Assembly (NCBI RefSeq): GCF_018130215.1
Contig: NZ_JAFCKQ010000032.1
Span: forward strand, 1-64,000
Reading direction: 5' to 3'
DNA: 64,000 nucleotides
From: Bradyrhizobium jicamae
GTDB taxonomy: Bacteria > Pseudomonadota > Alphaproteobacteria > Rhizobiales > Xanthobacteraceae
Every line of letters starts with the position of its first letter. Position 1 is the stretch's first letter. The translations under genes and the position numbers were made by a program. Below are positions 33,185-41,093 of this stretch, piece after piece. A model generated the notes under the pieces. It was not told the DNA's origin. It was given only the letters and a program-made list of their open reading frames with translations, and searched no databases.

Positions 33185-34245
33185 CTGTCGCCCGTCACAC
33201 GGTCGATGGCGCGGCGACGCGGCCGCAGCGTCCCGAACGCGCGACTGTCGTCCAGCCAGTAGACCACCGGCAATACCAGCCGCTGCAATGCCAGCAGCGC
33301 GGACGCCGCCAGCAGCGCCGGAAGCGAGCCGTGCGGCACTTCGCTGAGCAGATAACGGCGCGCGCCGGCGAGATCGATGCGGCCGAGCTGCAACACGTCG
33401 TCGCCTCTGACGTAATCGAGCTCGCGCGCGCAGAAATCGTTGTAGATCTCGCTGCGGTGCTTCGGCGCGACCTCGAACGTCTTCTTGAGCGCGTCGGAGC
33501 CGCCGGTATAGGCATTGGTGATGACCGAGCGCGCCTCGTCGAAGCCGGCCTCCGCGCCGATCCCGAACACGGAGCGGTGCCGCGCCATGATGCCGCGGGC
33601 GAGCTGCAGATGCGCGAAGCTCTGCCGCGCGCCCGGCAGCGGCGAGGGGTACACGTCGGAAAAAGTGTCGCAGACCATGCCGACGACCGACGGCACCTGG
33701 GTCACGTTCGAGATCCATTTCGGCCGCAAGCCGTCGCGGGCGAACAGCACCAGCGCGGTCAGGCCGTAGAGCACCCAGGACAGCCCCTGCCCGCGCACAT
33801 CGGGATCGACCATCACGAGGCCGAGATGGGTGACCTCGACAGGCTCGCCGTCGAGCGGCACGTCCATCACCGACAGCGCATTGAAGGCGATCGGCCGCCC
33901 GCTCTCCTCCTCGGAGATCAGCGTGACGATGGCGTGCGACAGCCGTTCCGGCTCGCCGGAGAAGATGCCGTAGGTCAGGCTCTCCTGCGGCAGCGTCTTC
34001 GCCGCCACGATGCGCAGTTGCGCGACCAGCGCGTCGAGCTCCGCCTGCGGCAACGACAGGCCAGGCGACTCGACGATCCGCGTACGCTGGCCAGCCTCCG
34101 TGCGCAAGGAGAGATCGATGGTCGACTGCGACAGCGCCTTGAGCCAGAAGCCGGCATGGCTGCGCAAGGCGTCAAAGGCCGCCCGCGTCTTCGCAAGCCC
34201 CCTGTCGCCGCGCGCCGGGCGCGTGCCGTTGTCCGTGGACGCCAT
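33181..34245 (-). CDS. GNAT-like acyltransferase coupled to a membrane protein
   Basis: A 354-residue protein. Residues about 90-215 resemble a GNAT fold: AIVTLISEEESGRPIAFNAL, VTHLGLVMVDPDVRGQGLSW with an RGQGLS acetyl-CoA-binding loop, followed by a helix. The N-terminal 85 and C-terminal 140 residues are unassigned. A hydrophobic segment near the C-terminus (LPALLAASALLALQRLVLPVVYW) may anchor it to the membrane. Coupling with the polytopic protein suggests acylation of a membrane or envelope substrate (inference). Confidence 0.7.
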   Translation of the reverse strand: MASTDNGTRPARGDRGLAKTRAAFDALRSHAGFWLKALSQSTIDLSLRTEAGQRTRIVESPGLSLPQAELDALVAQLRIVAAKTLPQESLTYGIFSGEPERLSHAIVTLISEEESGRPIAFNALSVMDVPLDGEPVEVTHLGLVMVDPDVRGQGLSWVLYGLTALVLFARDGLRPKWISNVTQVPSVVGMVCDTFSDVYPSPLPGARQSFAHLQLARGIMARHRSVFGIGAEAGFDEARSVITNAYTGGSDALKKTFEVAPKHRSEIYNDFCARELDYVRGDDVLQLGRIDLAGARRYLLSEVPHGSLPALLAASALLALQRLVLPVVYWLDDSRAFGTLRPRRRAIDRVTGDR

Positions 34246-34417
34246 CTGTCCTGCCCGTTTGTCGGGGCGATGTCTGCGCTTCCGCCCGTTAAGGGGCGAT
34301 GAGCGCGAGGTGACGCAGTTCGTCGCAGGGTAAACGAGCCCTTCAGGAAACGGAACAAGTTGGTCCGAGCACGACGCGGCGGGTGATCGCCACCCGCCGC
34401 TTCGCTTCCCTTCCGGC

Positions 34418-34693
34418 TCAGGCCGCCTTGGACACTTCCATCAGCAGGCGCTCGGCCTTGGCGTCCTCGATGCGGTTCACGAGCCTGCCACTCTCGTGGT
34501 TGTCGCGCACCGTCTTGGTCAGCGTGACGCAGGTCTGGATCAACATCACGACGCCCATGGTGAGATAGCCCTTCATCCAGAGATCGATCGGCAGCCAGAA
34601 CACGCCGATGGCGACGAGGAAGGCGGAAGCCGCGAAGGACGCGTAGGTGAAGGTGACCCAGGCGCCGCTGTGAGGTTGGATGGTCTGGTTCAT
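34418..34693 (-). CDS. YiaA/YiaB-like two-helix inner-membrane protein
   Basis: A 91-residue protein with the YiaAB two-helix domain: residues 12-35 (VTFTYASFAASAFLVAIGVF) and 40-62 (LTMGVVMLIQTCVTLTKTVR), followed by DNHESGRLVN and a charged tail. AAGGAG lies seven bases before ATG 34693. It sits 52 bases after pspA on the same strand, so it probably works in the same envelope-stress module. Confidence 0.88.
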   Translation of the reverse strand: MNQTIQPHSGAWVTFTYASFAASAFLVAIGVFWLPIDLWMKGYLTMGVVMLIQTCVTLTKTVRDNHESGRLVNRIEDAKAERLLMEVSKAA

Positions 34694-34745
34694 GATATTC
34701 TCCTTGATGATACGAGGTGGTTTGTGGTTGACGGGGTCTTGGCAA

Positions 34746-35441
34746 CTAGGCGGCCGGCGGGCGCTTGGCTTTCAGCCGCGCCAGCACGTCGTCGGCGGTC
34801 GATTTCATGCGCGGGCCGAAGCCCTGCTCGGCGAGCTTCTCGGCAATTGTGAGCGGACCCGACGCGGCGTCGATCTCGAACAGCGCCTCGTCGGCGGCCT
34901 GGGCTTCCATCTGCCGCTCGCGCAGCCGCTTCAGCGTCGCCTCCGCTTCCGGCAGCGTCGACTCGTAGGGCCGCTCCGCCTCGATGCCGCTCCGGCGCAG
35001 CGACCGCACCGCTTCCGACGCACGCGCCAGCCGGCGGCCGCGATCGAGCTCGGAGATCCGCGCTTCCGCATTGGCAACGTGGCGCTTCAGCCGCGTGATC
35101 TCCGCGGCGAACAGCGTGCGCGCGGTCATCGCCGCATCGCGCTCGGCCTCAAGGTTGGCGATCGCCTGCGCCGCTTCGCGGGCGAGATCCTCCCGGCCGC
35201 CCTCGAGCGCTGCCGTGGCGCGCACCTCCAGATCGGCGATCCGGGCGTGGGTCGCCTCGAGCCGCCGGCCCTCCTGCTGGTCGCCGGCGATGGCAAGCGC
35301 CAGCGTCCGCTTCGAGCGGTCCACGGCGGCGGCCGCGTCGCGCATCTGCTGATCGAGGATGACCAGCGCCGTCCGGTCCTCCAGTTGTTCTTCCGCCGCG
35401 GCCACGGTGCCGCGGAAAAGCGTGAAAACAGTTTTGAACAT
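34746..35441 (-). CDS. PspA/IM30 family membrane-stress protein
   Basis: A 231-residue, almost wholly helical coiled-coil protein. The N-terminus MFKTVFTLFRGTVAAAEEQLED has the amphipathic membrane-binding helix and ALVILDQQMRDA the PspA core. It would polymerise on the inner membrane to protect it. AGGGAG precedes ATG 35441. It is divergent from a TetR gene, with three palindromes between them; typical pspF/sigma-54 control is not seen. Confidence 0.88.
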   Translation of the reverse strand: MFKTVFTLFRGTVAAAEEQLEDRTALVILDQQMRDAAAAVDRSKRTLALAIAGDQQEGRRLEATHARIADLEVRATAALEGGREDLAREAAQAIANLEAERDAAMTARTLFAAEITRLKRHVANAEARISELDRGRRLARASEAVRSLRRSGIEAERPYESTLPEAEATLKRLRERQMEAQAADEALFEIDAASGPLTIAEKLAEQGFGPRMKSTADDVLARLKAKRPPAA

Positions 35442-35457
35442 TTGGCCGCTCCCTGCT

Positions 35458-35472
35458 ATGAGCATCGCTCAT
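35458..35472. promoter_or_regulatory. TetR operator candidate 1 (ATGAGC-N3-GCTCAT)
   Basis: A perfect 15-bp palindrome, ATGAGCATCGCTCAT, 17 bp upstream of the pspA start. It is one of three TGAGC-N3-GCTCA sites in 70 bp. Confidence 0.7.
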
Positions 35473-35492
35473 GAATCCTTTGTACCACATAA

Positions 35493-35505
35493 TGAGCATC
35501 GCTCA
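35493..35505. promoter_or_regulatory. TetR operator candidate 2 (TGAGCATCGCTCA)
   Basis: A perfect 13-bp palindrome identical in its core to site 1, with centres 34 bp apart. Confidence 0.7.
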
Positions 35506-35514
35506 AGCTTTATT

Positions 35515-35527
35515 TGAGCAACGCTCA
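35515..35527. promoter_or_regulatory. TetR operator candidate 3 (TGAGCAACGCTCA)
   Basis: The same TGAGC-N3-GCTCA arms, with AAC instead of ATC in the spacer. It lies 24 bp before the TetR start and is suited to autorepression. Confidence 0.7.
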
Positions 35528-35550
35528 TAATTGTGATTAACGACAGGTGA

Positions 35551-36162
35551 ATGATGTCCAAGGCATTGGAACGACGTGCAAAACTGCGCGAAGCGCTAGT
35601 CGAGGCGGCGGAACGGGCGATCTCCGCAAAGGGCCTCGGCGGCCTGAAGACGCGCGACCTGGCCCAGGAAATCGGCATCGCCAATGGCGGTGTCTACAAT
35701 CTGGTAGAGGATGTCGACGAACTGATCCTGCGCGTCGGCTCGCGCACGCTGGCACGCCTGGATGCGTCGCTGTCGCTGGCCGAGATCAGTGGTTCGACCA
35801 ACCCGCGCGACATGCTGGTGCGGATCGCGGTCGCTTATTGCGAGTTCGCGGCCGAGAACCTCGAACTGTGGCGCGCGCTGTTCGAGCACCGCATGCAGCC
35901 CGGCAAGCCTGTGCCGGAATGGGCTGTTGCGGAGCAGATGGAATTGTTCCGCCACATCTACAAGCCGCTCACCGCGCTGTTCCCGCAGCGCTCGGCCGCG
36001 CAGCTCGGCGTCACCGCTCGCAGCCTGTTCTCCGCCGTGCACGGCATGGTAACGCTCGGGCTGGAGCAGAAGCTGATCGCCGTTCCACTCGATGCGCTGC
36101 GCGTCGAGATTGCGACGCTGACGCGCGCGATGATCGACGGGCTGACGGCGAAGAAGGAGTAG
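35551..36162 (+). CDS. TetR/AcrR family transcriptional regulator
   Basis: A 203-residue regulator. Residues 8-55 form the TetR HTH (ALVEAAERAISAKGLGGLKT, DLAQEIGIANGGVYNLVEDV). The C-terminal part (about 75-195) resembles the WHG-type ligand domain (AVAYCEFAAENLELWRALFE). Two adjacent ATGs (35551, 35554) are possible; AGGTGA sits slightly better for the second. Its gene is divergent from pspA-yiaA, and the three palindromes between them are probably its own sites. Confidence 0.92.
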   Translation: MMSKALERRAKLREALVEAAERAISAKGLGGLKTRDLAQEIGIANGGVYNLVEDVDELILRVGSRTLARLDASLSLAEISGSTNPRDMLVRIAVAYCEFAAENLELWRALFEHRMQPGKPVPEWAVAEQMELFRHIYKPLTALFPQRSAAQLGVTARSLFSAVHGMVTLGLEQKLIAVPLDALRVEIATLTRAMIDGLTAKKE

Positions 36163-36198
36163 GCATCCGCCCTGCCCCCGTCTCGTGGAGACCTCTCA

Positions 36199-36657
36199 AT
36201 GACGCAGCTGACGTTCCGTCGCGCCCAAGCAGCCGATCTTCCGGCGATCATCGCGCTTCTGGCAAATGATGTCCTGGGGCAGCAGCGGGAGGACGCCAGC
36301 TCCCCGCCGCATCAGCGATATACAACGGCGTTCGAGGCGATCCTTGCCGATCCCAACCAGCTGCAGATCGTCGCGACCTTGAACGACGAGGTGATCGGCA
36401 GCCTTCAACTCACCTTCATCCCGGGGCTCGCGCGCCAAGGCGCCTGGCGCGGGCAGATCGAGGCGGTCAGGATCGCGGCTGACCACCGCGGATCAGGTGT
36501 CGGGCAGCAGATGTTCGAGTGGGCGATCGCGCAATGCCGCGCGCGCGGCTGCGATCTCGTCCAGCTCACTACCGACAAGAGCCGCGCGGATGCCCATCGA
36601 TTCTATGCAAGGCTGGGTTTCGTCGATAGCCATATCGGCTACAAGATGGCGCTCTGA
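36199..36657 (+). CDS. GNAT family N-acetyltransferase
   Basis: A 152-residue acetyltransferase. The N-terminus is LTFRRAQAADLPAIIALL, and the acetyl-CoA loop is VRIAADHRGSGVGQQMFEWA (motif RGSGVG). The end ADAHRFYARLGFVDSHIGYK is typical of small-molecule or aminoglycoside-like GNATs. The substrate is unknown. It follows the TetR gene by 36 bases and may be co-transcribed. Confidence 0.9.
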   Translation: MTQLTFRRAQAADLPAIIALLANDVLGQQREDASSPPHQRYTTAFEAILADPNQLQIVATLNDEVIGSLQLTFIPGLARQGAWRGQIEAVRIAADHRGSGVGQQMFEWAIAQCRARGCDLVQLTTDKSRADAHRFYARLGFVDSHIGYKMAL

Positions 36658-36678
36658 CATGAGGATGCCGGAGCGTGC

Positions 36679-37077
36679 TCACGGCTCCATCGTGTAGGCG
36701 CGCCCGGGTTCGAGCGCATAGATGGTCAGAAAGCGGAGCGGGCGTTCCGGATCACAATTGCGAAACAGGGTGTGAGGCAGATCGGCCCGATCCTGCAAGG
36801 TCTCGCCGGCCCGATATTGCCGTGGGGCATCGCTGCCATAGGCGGACTCGGCAACGCCCTCGACGATGAAGATGATGCCGCCAACCGGATGCCGGTGCAG
36901 CGGCGCCACGCCACCGGGCGGATAGGTCACCTCGGCCACCACGAGTTCCCTGTGGTCATCAGGCAGTGCAAGACGTTCCAGCGTCTTGCGCGTGACGCCC
37001 GAGAACCCGGCCTGCCGGGCGCTTGCTTGTCCGCCGATACCTTCACCCATTGGATACCTCTTCTTCATATTCTTCAT
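36679..37077 (-). CDS. Cupin domain protein
   Basis: A 132-residue single-cupin protein. Motif 1 reads YPPGGVAPLHRHPVGGIIFIVEG (two His, one Glu) and the second motif is reduced (DLPHTLFRNCDPERPLRFL, one His). Binding of a metal and a small ligand is plausible; catalysis is unknown. It is convergent with the GNAT gene. The start at MKNMKKRY is followed by a Met at residue 10 that is a possible alternative. Confidence 0.85.
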   Translation of the reverse strand: MKNMKKRYPMGEGIGGQASARQAGFSGVTRKTLERLALPDDHRELVVAEVTYPPGGVAPLHRHPVGGIIFIVEGVAESAYGSDAPRQYRAGETLQDRADLPHTLFRNCDPERPLRFLTIYALEPGRAYTMEP

Positions 37078-37246
37078 TGGGTCACTGCAGCGCGATCGGA
37101 CCGCGCGAGAAGACTATGGGGACGCCCTGTCGAAGCAGCAAGGTGACCTTGCGCCGGCCTTCCAATTCGTCTCTGCTGAAGCCCTTGCCTCCCGTGCGCC
37201 CGCGTTGCAAAACCTTGGCGTGGGGTGTCTCCTGGGTGAATCCTGC

Positions 37247-37639
37247 ATGAGAACGCTAGACTTTGCTTCGCTGCTGGCGAAGACCGCCGCTTTGGTGCTG
37301 CTTGTGGTTACAGTTTCAGACCTCGTGCCGGCGCGCGCCGCGTCCGACTGCTCGAGGTCGGTCACGCTGGCGAACTGGGGCGAGAATCCGACGGGCGACA
37401 TCGACGTCAAGGCCGGGGACACCTGCACTTTTCCGATCGAGATTCGCGGCACGGTGACCGACTCGGCCATCTCGCAAAAACCCGCGCACGGCAAGCTGAA
37501 GAAGGTCAACGCGTCGACGTTCGAATACACGCCGAAGGCAAAATACAAGGGAAGCGACACGTTCGCCATCAAGGCCACCGGCCAGGGGCCGACGGTATCA
37601 GGCACATCGGTCATCACGGTGCACGCGACGATCAAGTAG
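37247..37639 (+). CDS. Exported protein with a single Ig/cadherin-like beta domain
   Basis: A 130-residue protein with an N-terminal signal sequence (LAKTAALVLLVVTVSDLVPARA) and a mature domain of about 95 residues. GKLKKVNASTFEYTPKAKYK followed by GSDTFAIKA is the typical repeat unit of bacterial Ig-like/cadherin-like (VCBS or Big_9 type) domains, here present once. Two cysteines (SDCSRS, DTCTF) may form a disulfide. ATG 37247 is chosen for the signal peptide; the longer frame is not coding-like. Confidence 0.78.
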   Translation: MRTLDFASLLAKTAALVLLVVTVSDLVPARAASDCSRSVTLANWGENPTGDIDVKAGDTCTFPIEIRGTVTDSAISQKPAHGKLKKVNASTFEYTPKAKYKGSDTFAIKATGQGPTVSGTSVITVHATIK

Positions 37640-37667
37640 TCGTTCCGGTCGCCTGCGTCCTTGCATG

Positions 37668-39203
37668 CTACTCGCAGCGATAATTCGCGGCATCCTTGAT
37701 ATCGCCCGTCCCCGCGAAGGTCGCCTTCCTCGGATACGGACAGAGCGGCCGCGTCCAGAGCACCTTGCCTTCCTTGTCTGTCTTGGTCGCAACAAGCGTG
37801 TCGGGCGCGACGCCGTCCTCGACCCATTTCTCCAGCGCGCTGACCGGATCGAAGCCGGCTTCCGTGATCCCCGGCCCCGCCTGACCGGGGATCCCGCAAT
37901 GATCCATGCCGGGGATCATGAAGAGACGGAACGTATCGGCGATGTTGCCGCCGGCCGCCTTCTCCGCCGCGGCGTAATAATCGAGCGTGTTCTGCGGCGT
38001 GACGATCGGATCGGCGAGGCCGTGATACATCAGGAGCTTGCCGCCACGGGCCTTGAAGCGTGAGAGGTCCGGATTCATGGCGTTGTAGATCGCGGCCATA
38101 TGCGCAAGCCGCGGCGGATCCTTGTCGAAATCGAAATCGGCGGCCTTGTAGCGCTCGCCGGGATCGTCCTGGAACGCCATGTAGCGCAGGAAATCGAGAC
38201 CGAACCCGTAGATCAGCTTTCCGCCGGCAGGGTCGAGGCCTGTGAGCCAGACCGGCCAATACGGCTCCGACCCCTTCGGCAGGCCGCCTGGATACACCTG
38301 CTCGCCCTTCGAATTCTTCGCGCCACCGTACCATTTCTCGACGACCCTGGCCTCGGCTTCGCTCAGGCAGTCGGAATTCTGGCCGGGCTTGCAGATCAGG
38401 CTTGCGGGCTCGAACTTGCAGGCCGCGGGATCGGTGACGAGTCCCGTGGCATCGCCGCATTGTTTTGCCACGGCGTCGCGGATCAGCGGGACCTTGGACT
38501 TGCTCAGGATGTCCTTGCCGTCGGGACCGGTATTGGCCTGCACCAGCCAGGCGAAGTGCGTGGCGACCAGGCCCGTGTAATCGAGCGCGGGCGCGCCGCT
38601 GATGATGCCGTCGAAATCATCCGGGAAGCGCTGCGCCTCGAGTGCCGCCATGCGTCCGCCGGTCGAGCAGCCGATGAAGTAGGATTTCTTCTGCGGATCG
38701 CCGTAATACGCGCGAATGATCGCTTTCGTCACCTTCGCGGTCTCGGTGACCGCGCGGCTCCCCCAGTCGATCTCGGCGAGCCGGTTGTTGTAGGCCCAGC
38801 GCCCGTCGAGCACCGATGTGCCCCAATGGCCTGAGTCCATGGTCGATGCCGCATAGTTGCGCCGCAAGCCGAAGTTCATCGAATTGGTGAAGCCAGCCCG
38901 GTCGCTGTCAAGCGTGCCGCAGAAGCCGCCACAGCCGGTCATGTAGAACTTGCCGTTCCATCCCTCGACCGGCAGGCGGATTTCGAAGTTGATCGCCGGC
39001 CGCACATAGCCGAGCACGCGGCAATGCGCGGGAAGGTCGGCAGTCGCCTCGACCCTGGTCGACGACAGCAGATTGACGTTGTCGATCTTCAACCCCGCGA
39101 GCTGCTCGCAGGCAAGCGGCGTTCCGGCTTGGGCAGATCGAGAAAGCAGCATCGGCGTGGTGACGGCCAAGCATAGTCCGACGGCGACGACTTGCTTCCT
39201 CAT
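37668..39203 (-). CDS. Tannase/feruloyl esterase family hydrolase, exported
   Basis: A 511-residue member of the tannase family. The signal peptide ends SAQAG. Motifs seen are CRVLGYVRPAINFEIRLPVE, GCGGFCGT, the nucleophile in SYFIGCSTGGRMAALEAQRF (Ser in CSTGG), the acid Asp in YHGLADPIVTP and the His in IPGMDHCG. Conserved cysteines next to Ser and His (GCST, DHCG) form the disulfide known in this family. It hydrolyses esters of phenolic acids in the periplasm or outside. GGAGGA lies 8 bases before ATG 39203. Confidence 0.92.
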   Translation of the reverse strand: MRKQVVAVGLCLAVTTPMLLSRSAQAGTPLACEQLAGLKIDNVNLLSSTRVEATADLPAHCRVLGYVRPAINFEIRLPVEGWNGKFYMTGCGGFCGTLDSDRAGFTNSMNFGLRRNYAASTMDSGHWGTSVLDGRWAYNNRLAEIDWGSRAVTETAKVTKAIIRAYYGDPQKKSYFIGCSTGGRMAALEAQRFPDDFDGIISGAPALDYTGLVATHFAWLVQANTGPDGKDILSKSKVPLIRDAVAKQCGDATGLVTDPAACKFEPASLICKPGQNSDCLSEAEARVVEKWYGGAKNSKGEQVYPGGLPKGSEPYWPVWLTGLDPAGGKLIYGFGLDFLRYMAFQDDPGERYKAADFDFDKDPPRLAHMAAIYNAMNPDLSRFKARGGKLLMYHGLADPIVTPQNTLDYYAAAEKAAGGNIADTFRLFMIPGMDHCGIPGQAGPGITEAGFDPVSALEKWVEDGVAPDTLVATKTDKEGKVLWTRPLCPYPRKATFAGTGDIKDAANYRCE

Positions 39204-39296
39204 GGCCCGATTCCTCCCGTGTCCTGTCTTCTTCAGGAGCCCGCTTGAGCCTCGCCACAGAATGGCGCGAGACCGTTGTGCCCGCAATCGGGAGGC

Positions 39297-40127
39297 TCAG
39301 GCCGGTCGCGCGCCGGTGTGGATGATCGACCCGACATGCTGGCCGCGCAGCGCCGCGGTGAGCCGTCCGGGAACGAGTCCGTTCACCATCTGCACCCGCG
39401 CGATATGCCGCGCATGTGCCATGACCTCGAGCAGTGCGGGATCGAACGGCAGCGTGCCCTTCAGCTTCGCCAGCTCAGCGGCGCTGGTCTCGCGCAGCAG
39501 CTGCGCCTGCTTCCCGTCGGGACCATTGGGATCCGTCGTGTACACGCCGTCCACATCCTCCACGATGGTGAGGCCGGCAGCGCCCAGCGCGTCCGCGATC
39601 AGGAAAGCGCCGACGTCGGCGCGATGCAGCGGGATGCGCGAGGTCGGGAATTCGTGGTGATGATAGGGCGGAAAGGCGCTACCAACGACCGCACGGGCCG
39701 CCGAAAGATGAATGGCGAGCTGGCTCGCAATGGTGGGGTGCTCGACATAAGAGACGCCCTCCGGCGCGAGCAGGCAGCCCAGGATGTGGCCGTTCTGCCC
39801 GGCCTCGCTTGCCGCGAGCGGCGCCAGCGATCCGACCGGCAGTCCGAGATCGAGGCCGACGCTGTAGAGATGGCGAGCGCGGATGCCGGCGCCGGTCAGG
39901 ATCAGGAGGCGGTGCTCCGGCAGCAGCGAACGCAGCTCGTCGACGAGCGGAAGGATGGCCTCGTGGCCGCGATCCATGATGGAGCGGCCGCCGATCTTGA
40001 CCACCTGCAACCATGGCAGCAGCTGGATCGGGCGGCCGCCCGCGACGGGACGGGTGAGATCGCCGTCGAGCAGGGTCTGGCGCGCGAGCGGCGAAGCGAC
40101 ATGCTTGATCTGGTTGATGACGTTCAT
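39297..40127 (-). CDS. mosA: Molybdenum storage protein subunit alpha
   Basis: A 276-residue amino-acid-kinase-fold protein very close to the Azotobacter vinelandii MoSto alpha chain as I recall it. It shares the same length and blocks such as LARQTL, DLTRPVAG, VVKIGG, LLPEHRLLILTGAG, LGLPVGSLAPLAASEAGQNG and AFPPYHHHEFP. Residues known to hold polyoxomolybdate clusters are at the same positions: E129, H130, H140 and H156. It binds ATP and, with beta, builds an (alpha-beta)3 cage storing molybdate clusters. GGGAG precedes ATG 40127. It starts 14 bases after mosB. Confidence 0.93.
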   Translation of the reverse strand: MNVINQIKHVASPLARQTLLDGDLTRPVAGGRPIQLLPWLQVVKIGGRSIMDRGHEAILPLVDELRSLLPEHRLLILTGAGIRARHLYSVGLDLGLPVGSLAPLAASEAGQNGHILGCLLAPEGVSYVEHPTIASQLAIHLSAARAVVGSAFPPYHHHEFPTSRIPLHRADVGAFLIADALGAAGLTIVEDVDGVYTTDPNGPDGKQAQLLRETSAAELAKLKGTLPFDPALLEVMAHARHIARVQMVNGLVPGRLTAALRGQHVGSIIHTGARPA

Positions 40128-40141
40128 GGCGATCGCTCCCT

Positions 40142-40954
40142 TCAGCTCGCGGTGATGATGGTGCCGACATGCTCACCCGCGAGCGCGCGGGTCAGATTGC
40201 CGGGAACGAGGCCATTGATGACCTGCACCTCGCGCACGTAGCGCGCCGAGGCCAGCAGGTCGAGCACCGGGAATTCCAGCACAGAGTCCTGCAAGCCCTT
40301 GGCCTTCATCTCGGCCACCGAGACCTTCGGGATGAAGGTGGCGCCCTTCGAGGTCTTCGGGTTCGCGGTGTAGAGACCGTTCTCGTCCTTCACATAGATC
40401 ATCGCCTTGCAGCCGAATTGCTCGGCGACGAGGAAGCACCCGGCGTCGGTGCGATAGGGCGGGATCACGCCTTCGGCTGCGGGACGCATCCACAGGCTAT
40501 AGGGCGGCATGCCGCTGAAGATCACGGCGTTCACCTCGGCGAGATAGAGCGGCACGGCCGAGAGCCCGGCACCACCGACCGCGGAGATGCCGTGCTTGGC
40601 CAGCAATTGCCCCAGCATCGCGGCGTTCTGGTCGGCGACGGAGGCGCCGAGCTGCGAGAGCACGCCGGCCGGCAGGCGAAGCCCGGCCGCGATCGAGTAG
40701 AGATGCCGTGCGCGGGTGCCGGCGCCGGTTCCGATCAGGATCTTGTGATCCTTGCGGGCGGCAACGATCTCGTCGACCAGTGGATAGACCGCGGCACGGC
40801 CGCGGTCGATCACGCTCTGCCCGCCGATCTTGATGACGGTTGCATCCGGCAGGATCCGGAAGTCGGTTGCCGCATCCGCCACGGCCAAGAGCTGAGGATC
40901 GGTGAGCGACCGCTGCATCAGCAGCGCCTCGAGCTCCGTCGTCGTGTCGGTCAT
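40142..40954 (-). CDS. mosB: Molybdenum storage protein subunit beta
   Basis: A 270-residue partner of the alpha chain, matching the A. vinelandii MoSto beta length and sequence blocks (LLMQRSLTDPQL, DFRILPDATVIKIGGQSVID, GTGAGTRARHLYSIAAGL, SVADQNAAMLGQLLAKHGI, MPPYSLWMRPAAEGVIPPYR, NGLVPGNLTRALAGEHVGT). The kinase-type ATP site with KIGG is present, and it drives ATP-dependent cluster assembly. AAGGA lies seven bases before ATG 40954. It precedes mosA in an operon and follows the sensor kinase gene by 139 bp. Confidence 0.93.
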   Translation of the reverse strand: MTDTTTELEALLMQRSLTDPQLLAVADAATDFRILPDATVIKIGGQSVIDRGRAAVYPLVDEIVAARKDHKILIGTGAGTRARHLYSIAAGLRLPAGVLSQLGASVADQNAAMLGQLLAKHGISAVGGAGLSAVPLYLAEVNAVIFSGMPPYSLWMRPAAEGVIPPYRTDAGCFLVAEQFGCKAMIYVKDENGLYTANPKTSKGATFIPKVSVAEMKAKGLQDSVLEFPVLDLLASARYVREVQVINGLVPGNLTRALAGEHVGTIITAS

Positions 40955-41093
40955 GAGAATGTCCTTGTTTCCAATGCGTTGAAGCACAATTCATCGGACC
41001 CCTGAACCGAACCGGTCTCCACCGGCCGTTCCACGGCCCCGCATCCGATTGCCAGTGGTAGCGATAGTTTGGGCGGGTCTCAAGACGCAACGG

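Noticed and set aside
40955..41093. ModE-type or sigma-54 promoter in front of mosBA
   Set aside because: I looked for TATATA-type ModE palindromes and GG-N10-GC elements and saw no convincing match.
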